A DNA stretch of 64,000 nt. Origin: Mycolicibacterium madagascariense. GTDB lineage: Bacteria > Actinomycetota > Actinomycetes > Mycobacteriales > Mycobacteriaceae. Positions 45,644 to 54,781 of the stretch are shown here, one piece after another (position 1 is the first letter of the stretch; each line of letters begins with the position of its first letter). Under the pieces are notes generated by a model, which did no database searches, had not been told where the DNA came from, and worked only from the letters and a program-made list of their open reading frames with translations. The translations under genes were made by a program, and so were the position numbers. Location: the NCBI RefSeq assembly GCF_010729665.1, contig NZ_AP022610.1:3534001-3598000 (forward strand), read 5' to 3'.

Positions 45644-46036
45644 TCACTCCGGCGGCTTCACCGCCAGCACGGGTTTGGGACAGTTGAGGATCAGCTGCTG
45701 TGATGCGCTGCCGAGGAGGAGCTTGCCGACCGGGTTGCGGTGGCGAATGCCGATGACCAGCAGTTCGGCGTCGTCGTCGGCCATCATCTCCAGCAGGGCG
45801 TCGACCGCATAGACCCCGACGGGCTGGCGCACCTCGAACGGAACGCCGGACGCGGCCAACGTGGACTCGAGGTCGTGCACCTGCCGCTGATGGGCGAAGG
45901 CAGCATCGACGTAGGAGTCGCCCTGCGTCGAGTTGCAGACCAGCAGCGCGGTGTTGCGCACCTTGGCCTCCGCGATCGCTGCCTCCAGCGCAGCGGCGCC
46001 GAACCGGTCCGTGGTGTACCCGACGACGATCGTCAC
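45644..46036 (-). CDS. Universal stress protein (UspA family), last gene of the tct operon
   Basis: The protein has 130 residues with a single Usp domain. The first strand is TIVVGYTTD and the nucleotide-binding tail is [36 protein letters not shown], matching the G-x-G...GS pattern of ATP-binding Usps. GTG 46036 overlaps the tctA stop by GTGA, so it is made together with the transporter. A Usp tied to a solute-binding transporter has a precedent in TeaD of the Halomonas TeaABC system, where it tunes uptake; a similar role is inferred. Confidence 0.85.
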   Translation of the reverse strand: MTIVVGYTTDRFGAAALEAAIAEAKVRNTALLVCNSTQGDSYVDAAFAHQRQVHDLESTLAASGVPFEVRQPVGVYAVDALLEMMADDDAELLVIGIRHRNPVGKLLLGSASQQLILNCPKPVLAVKPPE

Positions 46037-47574
46037 GCTTGCGCCTTCTCTCTCTGATCCCGGTCGTCCTCGACGATCAGGAGCGTCTCCTCACTGCGGT
46101 GCACCAGCTTGAGCACCAACGGCGCCAGTAGCAGCAGGGCCATGCACACGTACACGACGACCGCGACGGGCTCGGTGAACAGACTGCCCCAGTCGCCCCC
46201 ACCCAGCTGCAGACTTTGGCGTAATTGGCGTTCGATGCGGGGGCCGAGGATGACGCCGATGATGAGCGGCAGCACCGGTAAACCGAAGCGCCGCATCATC
46301 AATCCGAGCAGCCCGAAGATGAGCAGCAGCGCCAGGTCGAGCGGTTGGATGTTGACCGCGAACGCGCCGAGGGTCGCGAAGAACAGGATGCCCGCGTACA
46401 GGTACGGCCGGGGCGTGCGCAGCAGCTTCGCCCACAGCGGCGCCAGCGGCAGGTTCAGCACCAGCAGCAGGAAGTTGCCGATGAACAGACTCGCGATGAG
46501 CGTCCAGATCAGCAGCGGCTCCTTGTCGAAGAGCGTGGGCCCCGGCTGAATTCCGTAGGACACGAACGCGGTCAGCATGACCGCCGCGGTCGCGTTGGTG
46601 GGCAGTCCGAGTGACAGCATCGGCACCAGGGTGCCCGCGGCGGAGGCGTTGTTGGCCGCCTCGGGCCCGGCGACGCCCTCGATCGCACCCTTGCCGAACT
46701 CCTCGGGATGCGTGGAGAGCTTCTTCTCGGTGATGTAGGACAGGAACGTCGGCAACTCCGCACCACCGGCGGGCAGGGCACCGAACGGAAACCCGAACGC
46801 GGTTCCGCGCAGCCACGGCTTCCAGGACCGTCGCCAGTCGCTGCGGCCCATCCACGGCCTGCCGACCGGAATCACCTCGGCGGGCTTCTGCCGCAGATGG
46901 GCGGCCACCCAGAGTGCCTCGCCGACGGCGAAGATGGCGACCGCGATGACCACGATGTCGATGCCGTCGGACAGCTGCGGGATGCCGAGGGTCGCGCGGG
47001 CCTGACCGGTGAGGAAGTCGATGCCGACCAGGCCGATCGCCAGCCCGAGCAGCAGCGAGATGCCGCCGCGCAGCTTGGACGAGCCCAGCACCGCGGTCAC
47101 GGCCACCAGCGCGAACACCATGATCGCGAGGTACGACGGCGCGCCGAGGGTGACGGCGAACCGCGAGACCGCGGGGGCGAACAGCACCAGCAGCATCGTG
47201 CCGATGCTGCCCGCGACGAAGGACCCGATGGCCGCCGTCGCGAGGGCCTGCGCCGCTCGACCCGCCTTGGCCATCCGGTTGCCCTCGATCGCGGTGATCA
47301 CCGACGACGACTCACCAGGGGTGTTGAGCAGAATGGACGTGGTCGATCCGCCGTACATGCCGCCGTAGAAGATGCCCGCGAACATGATGAACGCCGCGCT
47401 GGGGCTCACGTTGTAGGTGATGGGGAGCAGCAGCGCCACCGTCATCGCGGGGCCGATGCCCGGCAGCACCCCGACCGCGGTGCCCAGCAGCACGCCGATC
47501 ACGGCGTAGAGCAGATTCATCGGCGTGGCGGCCTGCTCGAAACCCTGCAGCAGCCAACCCAGATTGTCCAGCAT
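46033..47574 (-). CDS. tctA: TctA, large membrane subunit of a tripartite tricarboxylate transporter
   Basis: TctA (513 residues, about 12 membrane spans) forms the transport channel. Visible signatures are the glycine-rich [20 protein letters not shown] and [24 protein letters not shown] near the N-terminus, and the repeat of this element in the second half ([21 protein letters not shown] and [17 protein letters not shown]). ATG 47574 overlaps the tctB stop. It depends on the lipoprotein TctC to deliver the substrate, probably a tri- or dicarboxylate such as citrate. Confidence 0.92.
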   Translation of the reverse strand: MLDNLGWLLQGFEQAATPMNLLYAVIGVLLGTAVGVLPGIGPAMTVALLLPITYNVSPSAAFIMFAGIFYGGMYGGSTTSILLNTPGESSSVITAIEGNRMAKAGRAAQALATAAIGSFVAGSIGTMLLVLFAPAVSRFAVTLGAPSYLAIMVFALVAVTAVLGSSKLRGGISLLLGLAIGLVGIDFLTGQARATLGIPQLSDGIDIVVIAVAIFAVGEALWVAAHLRQKPAEVIPVGRPWMGRSDWRRSWKPWLRGTAFGFPFGALPAGGAELPTFLSYITEKKLSTHPEEFGKGAIEGVAGPEAANNASAAGTLVPMLSLGLPTNATAAVMLTAFVSYGIQPGPTLFDKEPLLIWTLIASLFIGNFLLLVLNLPLAPLWAKLLRTPRPYLYAGILFFATLGAFAVNIQPLDLALLLIFGLLGLMMRRFGLPVLPLIIGVILGPRIERQLRQSLQLGGGDWGSLFTEPVAVVVYVCMALLLLAPLVLKLVHRSEETLLIVEDDRDQREKAQA

Positions 47575-48089
47575 CACAGAATCCCATCCAAGATCCCTGC
47601 GGGCAGCGGGATTCCGAGCCCTGAGTAGAACGCGTAGAAACTCCCGACGCTGAGGACGGCGCCGATCAGGACGTTGCGGACGTGGTGCCTGCTGCCGAGC
47701 ACGGTCGCGCACCCGGCGAACATCAGGGCACCGCTGATGGCCCAGCCGAGCGGATTCACCAGCAGGATCATGGCCACGAAGATGCCGACCAGGAGTCCGA
47801 CCGTCCGCCAGTCACTGGGCATGTCGGGATCGATGTCCTCACCCGCGTCGGCCTCCCCCTTCGAGCCGCGCGGGATCGCGATGGCCAGGATCACCGACAG
47901 GACGATCAACCCGACGCCGATGGCGACCGGAAAGAGCTTGGGCCCCACGGGATCTACCTTCGCGTACCCGCCGGGCAGGGTGAGCGCGTCGTAGACGAGG
48001 AAGGCCCCGACGGCGACGAGCACGGCGCACACCAGATACTGGGCGCGGTCCACGGTCGGTCGCTGCGCGGCGTCGATCGGCCCGGTCAC
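47574..48089 (-). CDS. tctB: TctB, small membrane subunit of the tricarboxylate transporter
   Basis: TctB has 171 residues with four predicted membrane spans ([62 protein letters not shown], a final [20 protein letters not shown]). A hydrophilic loop after span 2 is acidic. This is the poorly conserved partner of TctA. GTG 48089 overlaps the tctC stop by GTGA. The open frame runs further upstream but only inside tctC. Confidence 0.85.
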   Translation of the reverse strand: MTGPIDAAQRPTVDRAQYLVCAVLVAVGAFLVYDALTLPGGYAKVDPVGPKLFPVAIGVGLIVLSVILAIAIPRGSKGEADAGEDIDPDMPSDWRTVGLLVGIFVAMILLVNPLGWAISGALMFAGCATVLGSRHHVRNVLIGAVLSVGSFYAFYSGLGIPLPAGILDGIL

Positions 48090-49084
48090 AGCAACCCCAG
48101 CTCGGTCAGCGTCGAGGACACGCGCTGGTCCTGATCCCGCAGGAACCGTTCGAACGGCTCTCCGGTCATGAACGCGTCGGTCCAGCCGTTCTTCACCAGT
48201 GCCGCCTTCCACGCATCGGTGCCGTGCAGTTCCTCGAGCGCCGTCACCAGCGCGCGCTTGGACTGCTCTGAAATCCCCGGCGGAGCGAGCACGCCCCGCC
48301 AGTTGGTGAAGGTGAGATCGATCCCGGCCTCCTTCAGGGTCGGCGCGTCGATGCCCTCGGCCCGCTGGTCACCCGACACGGCGAGGACCCTGACCTGGCC
48401 GGCCTCGATCTGGTCGACGTACTCGCCCAGTCCGGAGGTGCCCGCGGCGATCTTCTTGCCGAGCAGCGCGGTGAGGAGGTCTCCGCCGCCGTCGTAGGAG
48501 ATGAAGTTGACCTTCCTCGGATCGACCCCGACCGCACGCGCCGTCTCCATGGGAAACAGGTGGTCGGGTCCGCCGGGGGATGATCCGCCGCCGATGGTGA
48601 CCCTGGCCGGATCGGCCTTCCACGCCGCGACGAAGTCGGCGATGGTCCTGAAGGGCGAGTCCGCGGGGACGAGTACGCCCTCCTGCTCCTCGACGACCTT
48701 GGCGAGCGCAGTTGCGTTGGTGGCCAGGGCCTTCGAGCCGTTGGTGTACACGGCGCCGACCACGCCGAGGCCCATCATCATCACGAGGTCGCCGTTGCCC
48801 TCCTCGTTCATCAGACGAGCCATCGCCACCGTGCCGCCTGCGCCGATGACGTTGAACACCTCGACGCGGCCCGTGATGTCCTCGTCCTCCATGATCTTGA
48901 CGGCGGTGCGGGCGGTGAGGTCGTAACCGCCGCCAGGGCTGTTGGGCACCATCATCCGCAGACGGTGCAGCCCGGGTTCGTCGCTGCCGCGGGTCACCCC
49001 GCACGCCGTCGCCGTGGCGGCGCACACCGCGAGGCCGACGAGCAACGCCAGCCATCGCAGCGACCGCGCCGGTCGTGTTCTCAT
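48086..49084 (-). CDS. tctC: TctC, solute-binding lipoprotein of the tricarboxylate transporter
   Basis: This extracytoplasmic binding protein has 332 residues. The signal peptide ends in a lipobox (TATACG, Cys28), so it is tethered outside the membrane. The core has the Bug-family pattern: MMVPNSPGGGYDLTAR, NVIGAGGTVAMARL, TIGGGSSPGGPDHLF and VLAPPGISEQ. It starts at ATG 49084 and leads tctC-tctB-tctA-usp. The 86-bp gap upstream is shared with the divergent sensor kinase gene, the usual place for a regulator target. The substrate is unproven, probably a carboxylate. Confidence 0.9.
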   Translation of the reverse strand: MRTRPARSLRWLALLVGLAVCAATATACGVTRGSDEPGLHRLRMMVPNSPGGGYDLTARTAVKIMEDEDITGRVEVFNVIGAGGTVAMARLMNEEGNGDLVMMMGLGVVGAVYTNGSKALATNATALAKVVEEQEGVLVPADSPFRTIADFVAAWKADPARVTIGGGSSPGGPDHLFPMETARAVGVDPRKVNFISYDGGGDLLTALLGKKIAAGTSGLGEYVDQIEAGQVRVLAVSGDQRAEGIDAPTLKEAGIDLTFTNWRGVLAPPGISEQSKRALVTALEELHGTDAWKAALVKNGWTDAFMTGEPFERFLRDQDQRVSSTLTELGLL

Positions 49085-49170
49085 CAGGGCCGTCCCCCTT
49101 CACTTGGTGTGATGCTCAGCAATACTGAACCCTGGAGTGACACAGGTCACTGTTACGGACGAAGAGGAAG

Positions 49171-50802
49171 TTGTGGTCATTGCGGTCACCATGGGCGACG
49201 CGAAGCCTGGCCGGCCAGTTCTTGATGTTTCAGCTGCTGGTGGTCGCGGTCGTGCTCGGTGCCGTCGCCGCGGTGTCGGTGCACCAGTCCACCAGGGAGT
49301 TTCGCGACGTCGCCGGTCAGCGAATGATTGCCGTCGCGGAGAACCTGGCGTCCACGCCGATCGTGCGCGACCGGTTCGCCGACCCGTTCGCCGCGCAGCT
49401 GCTGGCGCCCGACGTGGACCGGGCCGTGGCCCTGTCCGGGGCGAACGTCGCCGAGATCGCGACGCCGGCGGGTCTGGTCACGGTGTCCTCGGATCCCTCG
49501 CGGAACGGGCGGAGGCTGGACCTGACCCACAGCACGGCCATTCACGGGCGGGCATGGTTCGGCGATCTGGACGTCGACGGCGTCCACGGCCTGGCCGGGC
49601 AGGTACCGATCAACGACGCGAACGGCGTCGTCCTGGCGGTCGTCTCGGTCTCGCAGCGCTACCCCTCGCCGTGGCAACTGCTCAGCGGCGCGGGCGAACG
49701 TCTGCTGGTGTACCTGGGGCTCGGGGCGGCCCTGGGCCTGCTCGCGTCGTGGCTGCTGTCGCGCCGCATCAAGCGCCAGACGCGCGGGCTCGAGATCGCC
49801 GACATCGCCGGGCTGGCCGAACACCGGGATGCGTTGTTGCACAGCATCGGTGAGGGCGTGGTCGCGGTCAACAACGACGGCGTCATCACGGTGGTGAACG
49901 ACAGCGCCCAGCTCCTGCTCGACGTCGCCGCCGACGCCGTGGGCCGCCAGGTCGACGCCGTTGGGCTCGATCCGACGGTGGCCGAGTTCCTGTCCTCCGG
50001 CGGCGACGACCGCGACGTCGTGATCGTCACCCGCACCAGGGTGCTGGCCCTGAACCGACGGGCCGCCAGTAGTCAGGGCCGTGGGATCGGTACCGTGACG
50101 ACGATGCGGGACAGCACCGAGCTGGCGTCCATGCAGGGTCAGCTGTCATCGCACAAGAGCGTCACCGACACCCTGCGCGCGCAAACCCACGAGTTCGCCA
50201 ATCAGCTGCACACCATCTCCGGGCTGGTACAGCTCGGCGAATACGACTCCGTCCACCACTTCGTCGGTGACCTGACCAGGCGGCGCGCCGAGCTCAACGA
50301 CGCGGTGACGAGGCACGTCGCCGACCCCGCCGTCGCGGCACTGCTGATCGCGAAGACATCACTCGCCGCCGAAAGCGGTGTGGCGCTGAGCATTACCCCG
50401 GACTCGCGCCTGTCGGCGTTGCATCCTGCGCTGGCGACCGACGTGATCACGCTGCTGGGCAACCTGATCGACAATGCGGTCGACGTCTCGGAGGGATCGG
50501 CCGCGGCGCGGGTCACCGTCCACCTGGACGACGCCGACGGCATGCTCCTGTCCGTCACCGACTCGGGACCCGGTGTGCCGCAACGCCTTCGGGAGCAGAT
50601 CTTCGCCCGCGGGGTCACCTCCAAACCCGACGTGCCGGGCGGCCGCGGCATCGGGCTGGCGCTGGTGCGCCTCGTCAGCGTCCAACTCGGGGGCACGGTG
50701 CACGTCGCCGACGCGCCGCTCGGCGGTGCGTGCTTCACCGTGCGGTTACCGCCGGCGCGACTCGCCGGCGCCGTCGCCACCGGACGGCCCGATCGTGCGT
50801 GA
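49171..50802 (+). CDS. CitA/DcuS-type sensor histidine kinase
   Basis: The 543-residue kinase has TM1 at about 15-37 and an extracytoplasmic PAS-like sensor of about 135 residues. TM2 lies at about 178-196, followed by a cytoplasmic PAS domain (LLHSIGEGVVAVNNDGVIT) and a histidine box with His340 (THEFANQLHTISGL). The ATPase domain shows NLIDNAVDVSEG, DSGPGVP and GGRGIGLALV. This family senses extracellular di- or tricarboxylates and drives uptake genes. TTG 49171 directly follows GAGGAAG; a second TTG at 49180 has better spacing. It diverges from tctCBA and overlaps the response regulator gene by 8 bp. Confidence 0.9.
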   Translation: MWSLRSPWATRSLAGQFLMFQLLVVAVVLGAVAAVSVHQSTREFRDVAGQRMIAVAENLASTPIVRDRFADPFAAQLLAPDVDRAVALSGANVAEIATPAGLVTVSSDPSRNGRRLDLTHSTAIHGRAWFGDLDVDGVHGLAGQVPINDANGVVLAVVSVSQRYPSPWQLLSGAGERLLVYLGLGAALGLLASWLLSRRIKRQTRGLEIADIAGLAEHRDALLHSIGEGVVAVNNDGVITVVNDSAQLLLDVAADAVGRQVDAVGLDPTVAEFLSSGGDDRDVVIVTRTRVLALNRRAASSQGRGIGTVTTMRDSTELASMQGQLSSHKSVTDTLRAQTHEFANQLHTISGLVQLGEYDSVHHFVGDLTRRRAELNDAVTRHVADPAVAALLIAKTSLAAESGVALSITPDSRLSALHPALATDVITLLGNLIDNAVDVSEGSAAARVTVHLDDADGMLLSVTDSGPGVPQRLREQIFARGVTSKPDVPGGRGIGLALVRLVSVQLGGTVHVADAPLGGACFTVRLPPARLAGAVATGRPDRA

Positions 50803-51478
50803 GGTGCTCGTCGTCGACGACGACTTCATGGTCGCCGACATCCACCGCAGGTTCGTCGACCGCGTCGACGGCTTCACCACGGCGGCCACCGCTACGAGCG
50901 GTGCGCAGGCACTGGAGATGGCGGCCGCACTGCGGCCCGACCTCATCCTGCTCGACGTCTACCTTCCCGACGTGACGGGGCTGGAGGTCCTGCAACGACT
51001 GCGTGCGGGCGGTGACTCCGTCGGCGTCATCATGATCACCGCGGCGCGCGAGCTCGACACCGTCACCGGCGCCCTCGATGGAGGCGCCGCGGACTACCTC
51101 ATCAAACCGTTCGAGTTCCCGCAGCTGCGCGCGAAGCTCGAGGCGTTCGCCGCCCGAGCCGACGCCCTGGCATCGGCGAGGGGTGTCGACCAGACGCTGA
51201 TCGACACGCTGTTCGGCGGACCGGTCGCGACCCCGACGGCGGCGACCGACGACGTCCTGCCGAAGGGACTCGGCGCGGTGACCGGACGCCTGGTGCTCGA
51301 CGCGGTGCGCGACGCGGGCGAGGCGTCCGCCGCCGAATGTGCTGAGCGCGTGGGCATCTCGAGGGTCAGCGCGCGGCGGTACCTCGAACACTTCCTGGGC
51401 ACGGGTGCGGTGGAGCTGCGCCTGCAGTACGGGGCAGGGCGACCCGAGCGGCGCTACCGCGTCGCTGGCGCACAATAG
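50795..51478 (+). CDS. CitB/DcuR-type response regulator
   Basis: The protein has 227 residues with a receiver domain. Acidic residues 8-10 (VVDDD), phospho-acceptor Asp54 (LLDVYLP) and the conserved Lys in DYLIKPFEF are all seen. The C-terminal helix-turn-helix is ASAAECAERVGISRVSARRYLEHF. GTG 50795 overlaps the kinase gene by 8 bp. The pair should switch on the divergent tct operon when its carboxylate is sensed. Confidence 0.9.
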   Translation: MREVLVVDDDFMVADIHRRFVDRVDGFTTAATATSGAQALEMAAALRPDLILLDVYLPDVTGLEVLQRLRAGGDSVGVIMITAARELDTVTGALDGGAADYLIKPFEFPQLRAKLEAFAARADALASARGVDQTLIDTLFGGPVATPTAATDDVLPKGLGAVTGRLVLDAVRDAGEASAAECAERVGISRVSARRYLEHFLGTGAVELRLQYGAGRPERRYRVAGAQ

Positions 51479-51482
51479 TGGC

Positions 51483-52184
51483 ATGACGCCCACCGCCGAG
51501 AACGTTCGAGTCGAGTCGCTGCAGGAGGCCGAACGCAAGGCTCGGCAGCTGTTCGACGAGGTGGTCGGCCGGGGGTTGATCGTGCCCGGCGTCGGTGAGC
51601 GCGAGCTCAGCGACCAGATCCGCGACCTCGCCGACGAGCTGTTCGGCACCCGGCGGTTCTGGCACAAGCGGATCGTGCGGGCCGGCGCGCACACCATGTC
51701 GCCCTATGCGGACAACCCGCCCGACGGCGTCATCGGAGCCGACGACATCGTGTTCCTCGACTTCGGCCCCATCTTCGCCGAGTGGGAGGCCGACTTCGGC
51801 AGGACCTACGTGCTGGGTGACGATCCCGCCAAGCATCGGCTCGCCGACGACCTGCCGCGGATCTGGGAGGCGGGTCGGGAGTACTTCGTCACGCACCCGA
51901 ACGTGACGGGCGCCGAGATGTTCTCCTACGTCACCGGGCTGATCGACGACGCTGGGTACGGGCATCCCGCCGAACACGTCGGGCACCTCGTCGGAGAGTT
52001 CCCGCACGAACGCATCGCGGGCGACGAGCTGGAGAGTTACCTCACCCCGCCGAACGTCCATCCGATGCGCCGGACCGACGCCGCAGGTCGGGACTGCCAC
52101 TGGATTCTGGAGGTCCACCTGGTCGATCGGCAGCGGGGCTTCGGTGGCTTCTACGAACAGCTCCTCGACGTCCCGCCGACCTGA
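51483..52184 (+). CDS. M24 family metallopeptidase-like protein (aminopeptidase P / creatinase fold)
   Basis: The protein has 233 residues of the pita-bread fold. Candidate metal residues are Asp in IVFLDFGP and EADFGRTYV, His in GHLVGEFPH, Glu in WILEVHLVD and a final region reaching FYEQLLDV. The chain lacks the usual N-terminal domain, so it is a short single-domain form. ATG 51483 lies four bases after the response regulator stop. Its last 143 bp lie opposite the 3' end of the convergent DUF2784 gene. Confidence 0.8.
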   Translation: MTPTAENVRVESLQEAERKARQLFDEVVGRGLIVPGVGERELSDQIRDLADELFGTRRFWHKRIVRAGAHTMSPYADNPPDGVIGADDIVFLDFGPIFAEWEADFGRTYVLGDDPAKHRLADDLPRIWEAGREYFVTHPNVTGAEMFSYVTGLIDDAGYGHPAEHVGHLVGEFPHERIAGDELESYLTPPNVHPMRRTDAAGRDCHWILEVHLVDRQRGFGGFYEQLLDVPPT

Positions 52185-52533
52185 CCTTCGCCGCGAACAG
52201 CACCCATGACGCGACGACGACCACCAGCACCAGCCCCATCACCACGTACTGATAGCGCTGCGGGTACCACACCCCGGTGATGTAGTGGTCGATGAAGCCG
52301 TCCGACGCGAGCGGCGGCATGCCGGCTCGCTCGCGCTCCCACCGCTCCAACGCCGTCAGTGGACAGATGAAGTCGACGATCTCGATCGCCACGCACCAGA
52401 TGACGACCGGAACGTGCAGCCAGATGGTCTTCGGCCACCGCAGCGCCAGGAAACCACCCAGCACGCCGTAGAACACGAAGGCGAAGTGCGCGGCCACGGT
52501 CACCGCGACGAGAATCCGGAAGAAGTCAGCCAT
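52042..52533 (-). CDS. DUF2784 family membrane protein
   Basis: This 163-residue protein has four hydrophobic segments (FFRILVAVTVAAHFAFVFYGVLGG, TIWLHVPVVIWCVAIEIV, and a final YVVMGLVLVVVVASWVLFA). The ALRWPKTIWLHVP and CPLTALERWERERAG motifs are typical of DUF2784. The last 45 or so residues are basic, Arg/Ser-rich and unlike the family. They are encoded antisense to the M24 gene, so this tail may be an accident of a lost stop codon. ATG 52533 is chosen; a GTG three codons earlier is possible. Confidence 0.75.
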   Translation of the reverse strand: MADFFRILVAVTVAAHFAFVFYGVLGGFLALRWPKTIWLHVPVVIWCVAIEIVDFICPLTALERWERERAGMPPLASDGFIDHYITGVWYPQRYQYVVMGLVLVVVVASWVLFAAKVRSAGRRGAVRRSHRSPAADRPGGPPESSGSPDLRRRSGASDGRSAG

Positions 52534-52630
52534 CACCAACACCTACGATTCGTGCCTTGCTCGGACCCTCCACGATACCGCTCCACCCTGGGTGCGGGCC
52601 GTCCGACGCGAAGAGGTGGCCGATCCCCCG

Positions 52631-52636
52631 TATCCT
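52631..52636 (+). promoter_or_regulatory. -10 box of a probable leaderless amidotransferase transcript
   Basis: TATCCT lies 6 bases before the GTG at 52643, the spacing of mycobacterial leaderless genes. No ribosome binding site is present upstream. Confidence 0.5.
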
Positions 52637-52642
52637 CGAGCG

Positions 52643-53353
52643 GTGGCGAAGAAGGTGCTGTTCCTCTACAACGACCCGACCGCAGCGGAGGCGATGCTCG
52701 GTGACGCCTTCGTCGAATGCGGTTATGACACCCACACTTTCGAGATCGTCACCGCCGAGGGCGCGGCGGACCCCCGGTTCGACGTGACCCTTCCCGACCC
52801 CCGCGACTACGACGCGGTCGTTCCCCTGGGCTCGCGCTGGTCGGTCAACGACGGCGCCCACGGGATGGCGTGGATCACCTCGGAGGTCGCGATGGTCCGC
52901 GACGCGCACGAGGCGGGGGTGCCGCTGCTGGGGGTGTGCTTCGGCGGCCAGCTCCTCGCCCATGCGCTGGGAGGCTCCGTCGAGCGCTCGCCGGCCCCTG
53001 AAATCGGTTGGTACGACGTCGATTCCGCGCGCACCGACCTCGTTCCCCAGGGTCCGTGGTTCGAGTGGCACTTCGACCGGTTCACGGTGCCCCCCGGCGC
53101 CGTCGAGGTCGCGAGAACGGGCAGCGCACCGCAGGCCTTCGTCATGGGCCGCACCATGGGCCTGCAGTTCCACCCCGAGGTCGACGAGGGGCTGCTCGAG
53201 CTCTGGTTGGCCGGCGACGGCGCCGCCGAGATCGAGCGGCTCGGCCGCACCGCCGACCAGTTGCGCGACCTGACGCGCCGGGAGCTCGACGCCGCCACCA
53301 AGCGGGTGCACCGCCTGGTCCGCAGCTTCGTGGAGACCGTCGCTCAGAGCTGA
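52643..53353 (+). CDS. Class I glutamine amidotransferase-like protein
   Basis: The gene encodes 236 residues with the nucleophile Cys99 in LLGVCFGGQLLAHALGG and the His of the triad in GLQFHPEVDEGLL (about 174), followed by the Glu two residues on. It is a stand-alone GATase1 domain resembling GMP-synthase-like amidotransferases; the acceptor is unknown. GTG 52643 is set by the leaderless promoter signal, although an in-frame GTG at 52592 exists. The 3' end overlaps the convergent epimerase gene by 10 bp. Confidence 0.88.
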   Translation: MAKKVLFLYNDPTAAEAMLGDAFVECGYDTHTFEIVTAEGAADPRFDVTLPDPRDYDAVVPLGSRWSVNDGAHGMAWITSEVAMVRDAHEAGVPLLGVCFGGQLLAHALGGSVERSPAPEIGWYDVDSARTDLVPQGPWFEWHFDRFTVPPGAVEVARTGSAPQAFVMGRTMGLQFHPEVDEGLLELWLAGDGAAEIERLGRTADQLRDLTRRELDAATKRVHRLVRSFVETVAQS

Positions 53354-54711
53354 GCGTGGCCCAGCTGGTGGGCCAGCGCGTCCCCGATCACGGGCTGCCG
53401 GAAGCGGTGACCGACCTTCAGCAGCGCTGCCGGTTGGACCCGCTGATTGGCCTCGGCCAGCTCGCGCACACCCTGGCTGCCCAGGAGGAGCCGCGGCCCG
53501 AAGGACGGCACCGGAAGGATGGCGGGCCGGTGCAGCACGTGCGCCAACGCCTTCGTGTACTCGGTGTTGCGCACCGGATTCGGCGCCACCGCGTTCACCG
53601 GGCCGGTCAGACGGTCGTCGTACAGGGCGCGGTAGTACACGTCGACGAGGTCGTCGATGCCGATCCACGACAGCCACTGCCGGCCACTGCCGAGCCGTCC
53701 GCCGACCCCGGCGCTGAACAGCGGCCGCAACAGTCGCAGCGTGCCGCCCCTGGCGGCCTGGACGATGCCCGTCCGCACCGCGACGGTCCGCAACCCGGCC
53801 TCGGCGGCGGGGGTGGCCGCCACCTCCCAGTCCGCGACCACGTCGGCGAGGAAACCGTCGCCCTTCGAGGCGTCCTCGGCCAGTTCGACGTCGCCGCGGT
53901 CGTATCCGTAGAACCCGATCGCCGAGGCCGTGACGAAGGCCCGCAGGCCGTCCGACCCGCGGGCCGCGAGCTCGGCGAGCTTCCTGGTGGGCTCGATGCG
54001 ACTGTCGCGGATCGCCGCGCGGTGGGCGTCGGTGAACCTGCCGGCGATCGACGCGCCCGCGAGGTGCACGACGGCGTCCACCCCGTCCAGCAGGTCGGCG
54101 GCGGGTGCGTCGGGATCCCACTGCCGTTCGTCCGGCCCGACGGCGCGGTGGCGGACCAGGCGGATCACCCGGTGGCCACCCGAGGTGAGCAGGGCGGTCA
54201 GGGCCGACCCGACGAGGCCGGACGCGCCGGTGACGGCGACGGTGATGGGCGCCAGCCCGGCGTCGGCCGCGTCGCGGTGCGCGGCGAGATCGTCGGCGAG
54301 CTGCTGGTGCCGGTAGACGAACGTCGGGCGCAGGCCCGCGGCCGGGATCGGTGCCTCGACGCGGTCGTGCACCCGGGTGGCGTCGGGCCCGTCGGCGATG
54401 AAATCGTGTGTGTGCCGCCACATTCCGATGACCCGCGGCGGCCAGGAGCGCAGGCCGTCCGACGAGAGCTGGTCGACGAAGCGGTGCGGTGGGTCGAAGT
54501 CCGCGCTCTGATGCTGCGCCACCCACCGCAACCCGCCGGGCAGCCCGAGCACGGCGCGACCGTTGGCCAGCGACGACGCCTCGGCGACCACCGTCATCGG
54601 CTGCCACGGGGGCACCAGGCGCGGCATCGCGCCGGGCCGGGTGTGCCAGGCGAACACCTCCTCGAGCGGATGGTCGACGACGCTTTCGAACTCGATGCTC
54701 ACGACGTCCAT
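53344..54711 (-). CDS. SRPBCC-fused NAD-dependent epimerase (TIGR01777/SDR39U1 type)
   Basis: The protein has 455 residues. Residues 1-155 form a START/SRPBCC-like domain (SIEFESVVDHPLEEVFAWHTRPG) and residues 156-455 an atypical extended SDR (ITVAVTGASGLVGSALTALL, VHLAGASIAGRF, GFYGYDRGD, and the terminal NRVQPAALLKVGHRF segment). This two-domain arrangement is the normal form in actinobacteria. The function is unknown; homologues have been linked to cell division and chloroplast development. It starts at ATG 54711, 71 bp from the divergent hydrolase gene. Confidence 0.88.
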   Translation of the reverse strand: MDVVSIEFESVVDHPLEEVFAWHTRPGAMPRLVPPWQPMTVVAEASSLANGRAVLGLPGGLRWVAQHQSADFDPPHRFVDQLSSDGLRSWPPRVIGMWRHTHDFIADGPDATRVHDRVEAPIPAAGLRPTFVYRHQQLADDLAAHRDAADAGLAPITVAVTGASGLVGSALTALLTSGGHRVIRLVRHRAVGPDERQWDPDAPAADLLDGVDAVVHLAGASIAGRFTDAHRAAIRDSRIEPTRKLAELAARGSDGLRAFVTASAIGFYGYDRGDVELAEDASKGDGFLADVVADWEVAATPAAEAGLRTVAVRTGIVQAARGGTLRLLRPLFSAGVGGRLGSGRQWLSWIGIDDLVDVYYRALYDDRLTGPVNAVAPNPVRNTEYTKALAHVLHRPAILPVPSFGPRLLLGSQGVRELAEANQRVQPAALLKVGHRFRQPVIGDALAHQLGHAQL

Positions 54712-54781
54712 TCGTAGCGGGTGTCGGCGCGGATGGCCACCACGCCCCAACCGCGGTGCCCGCGGCGACGAATCACCAAAC

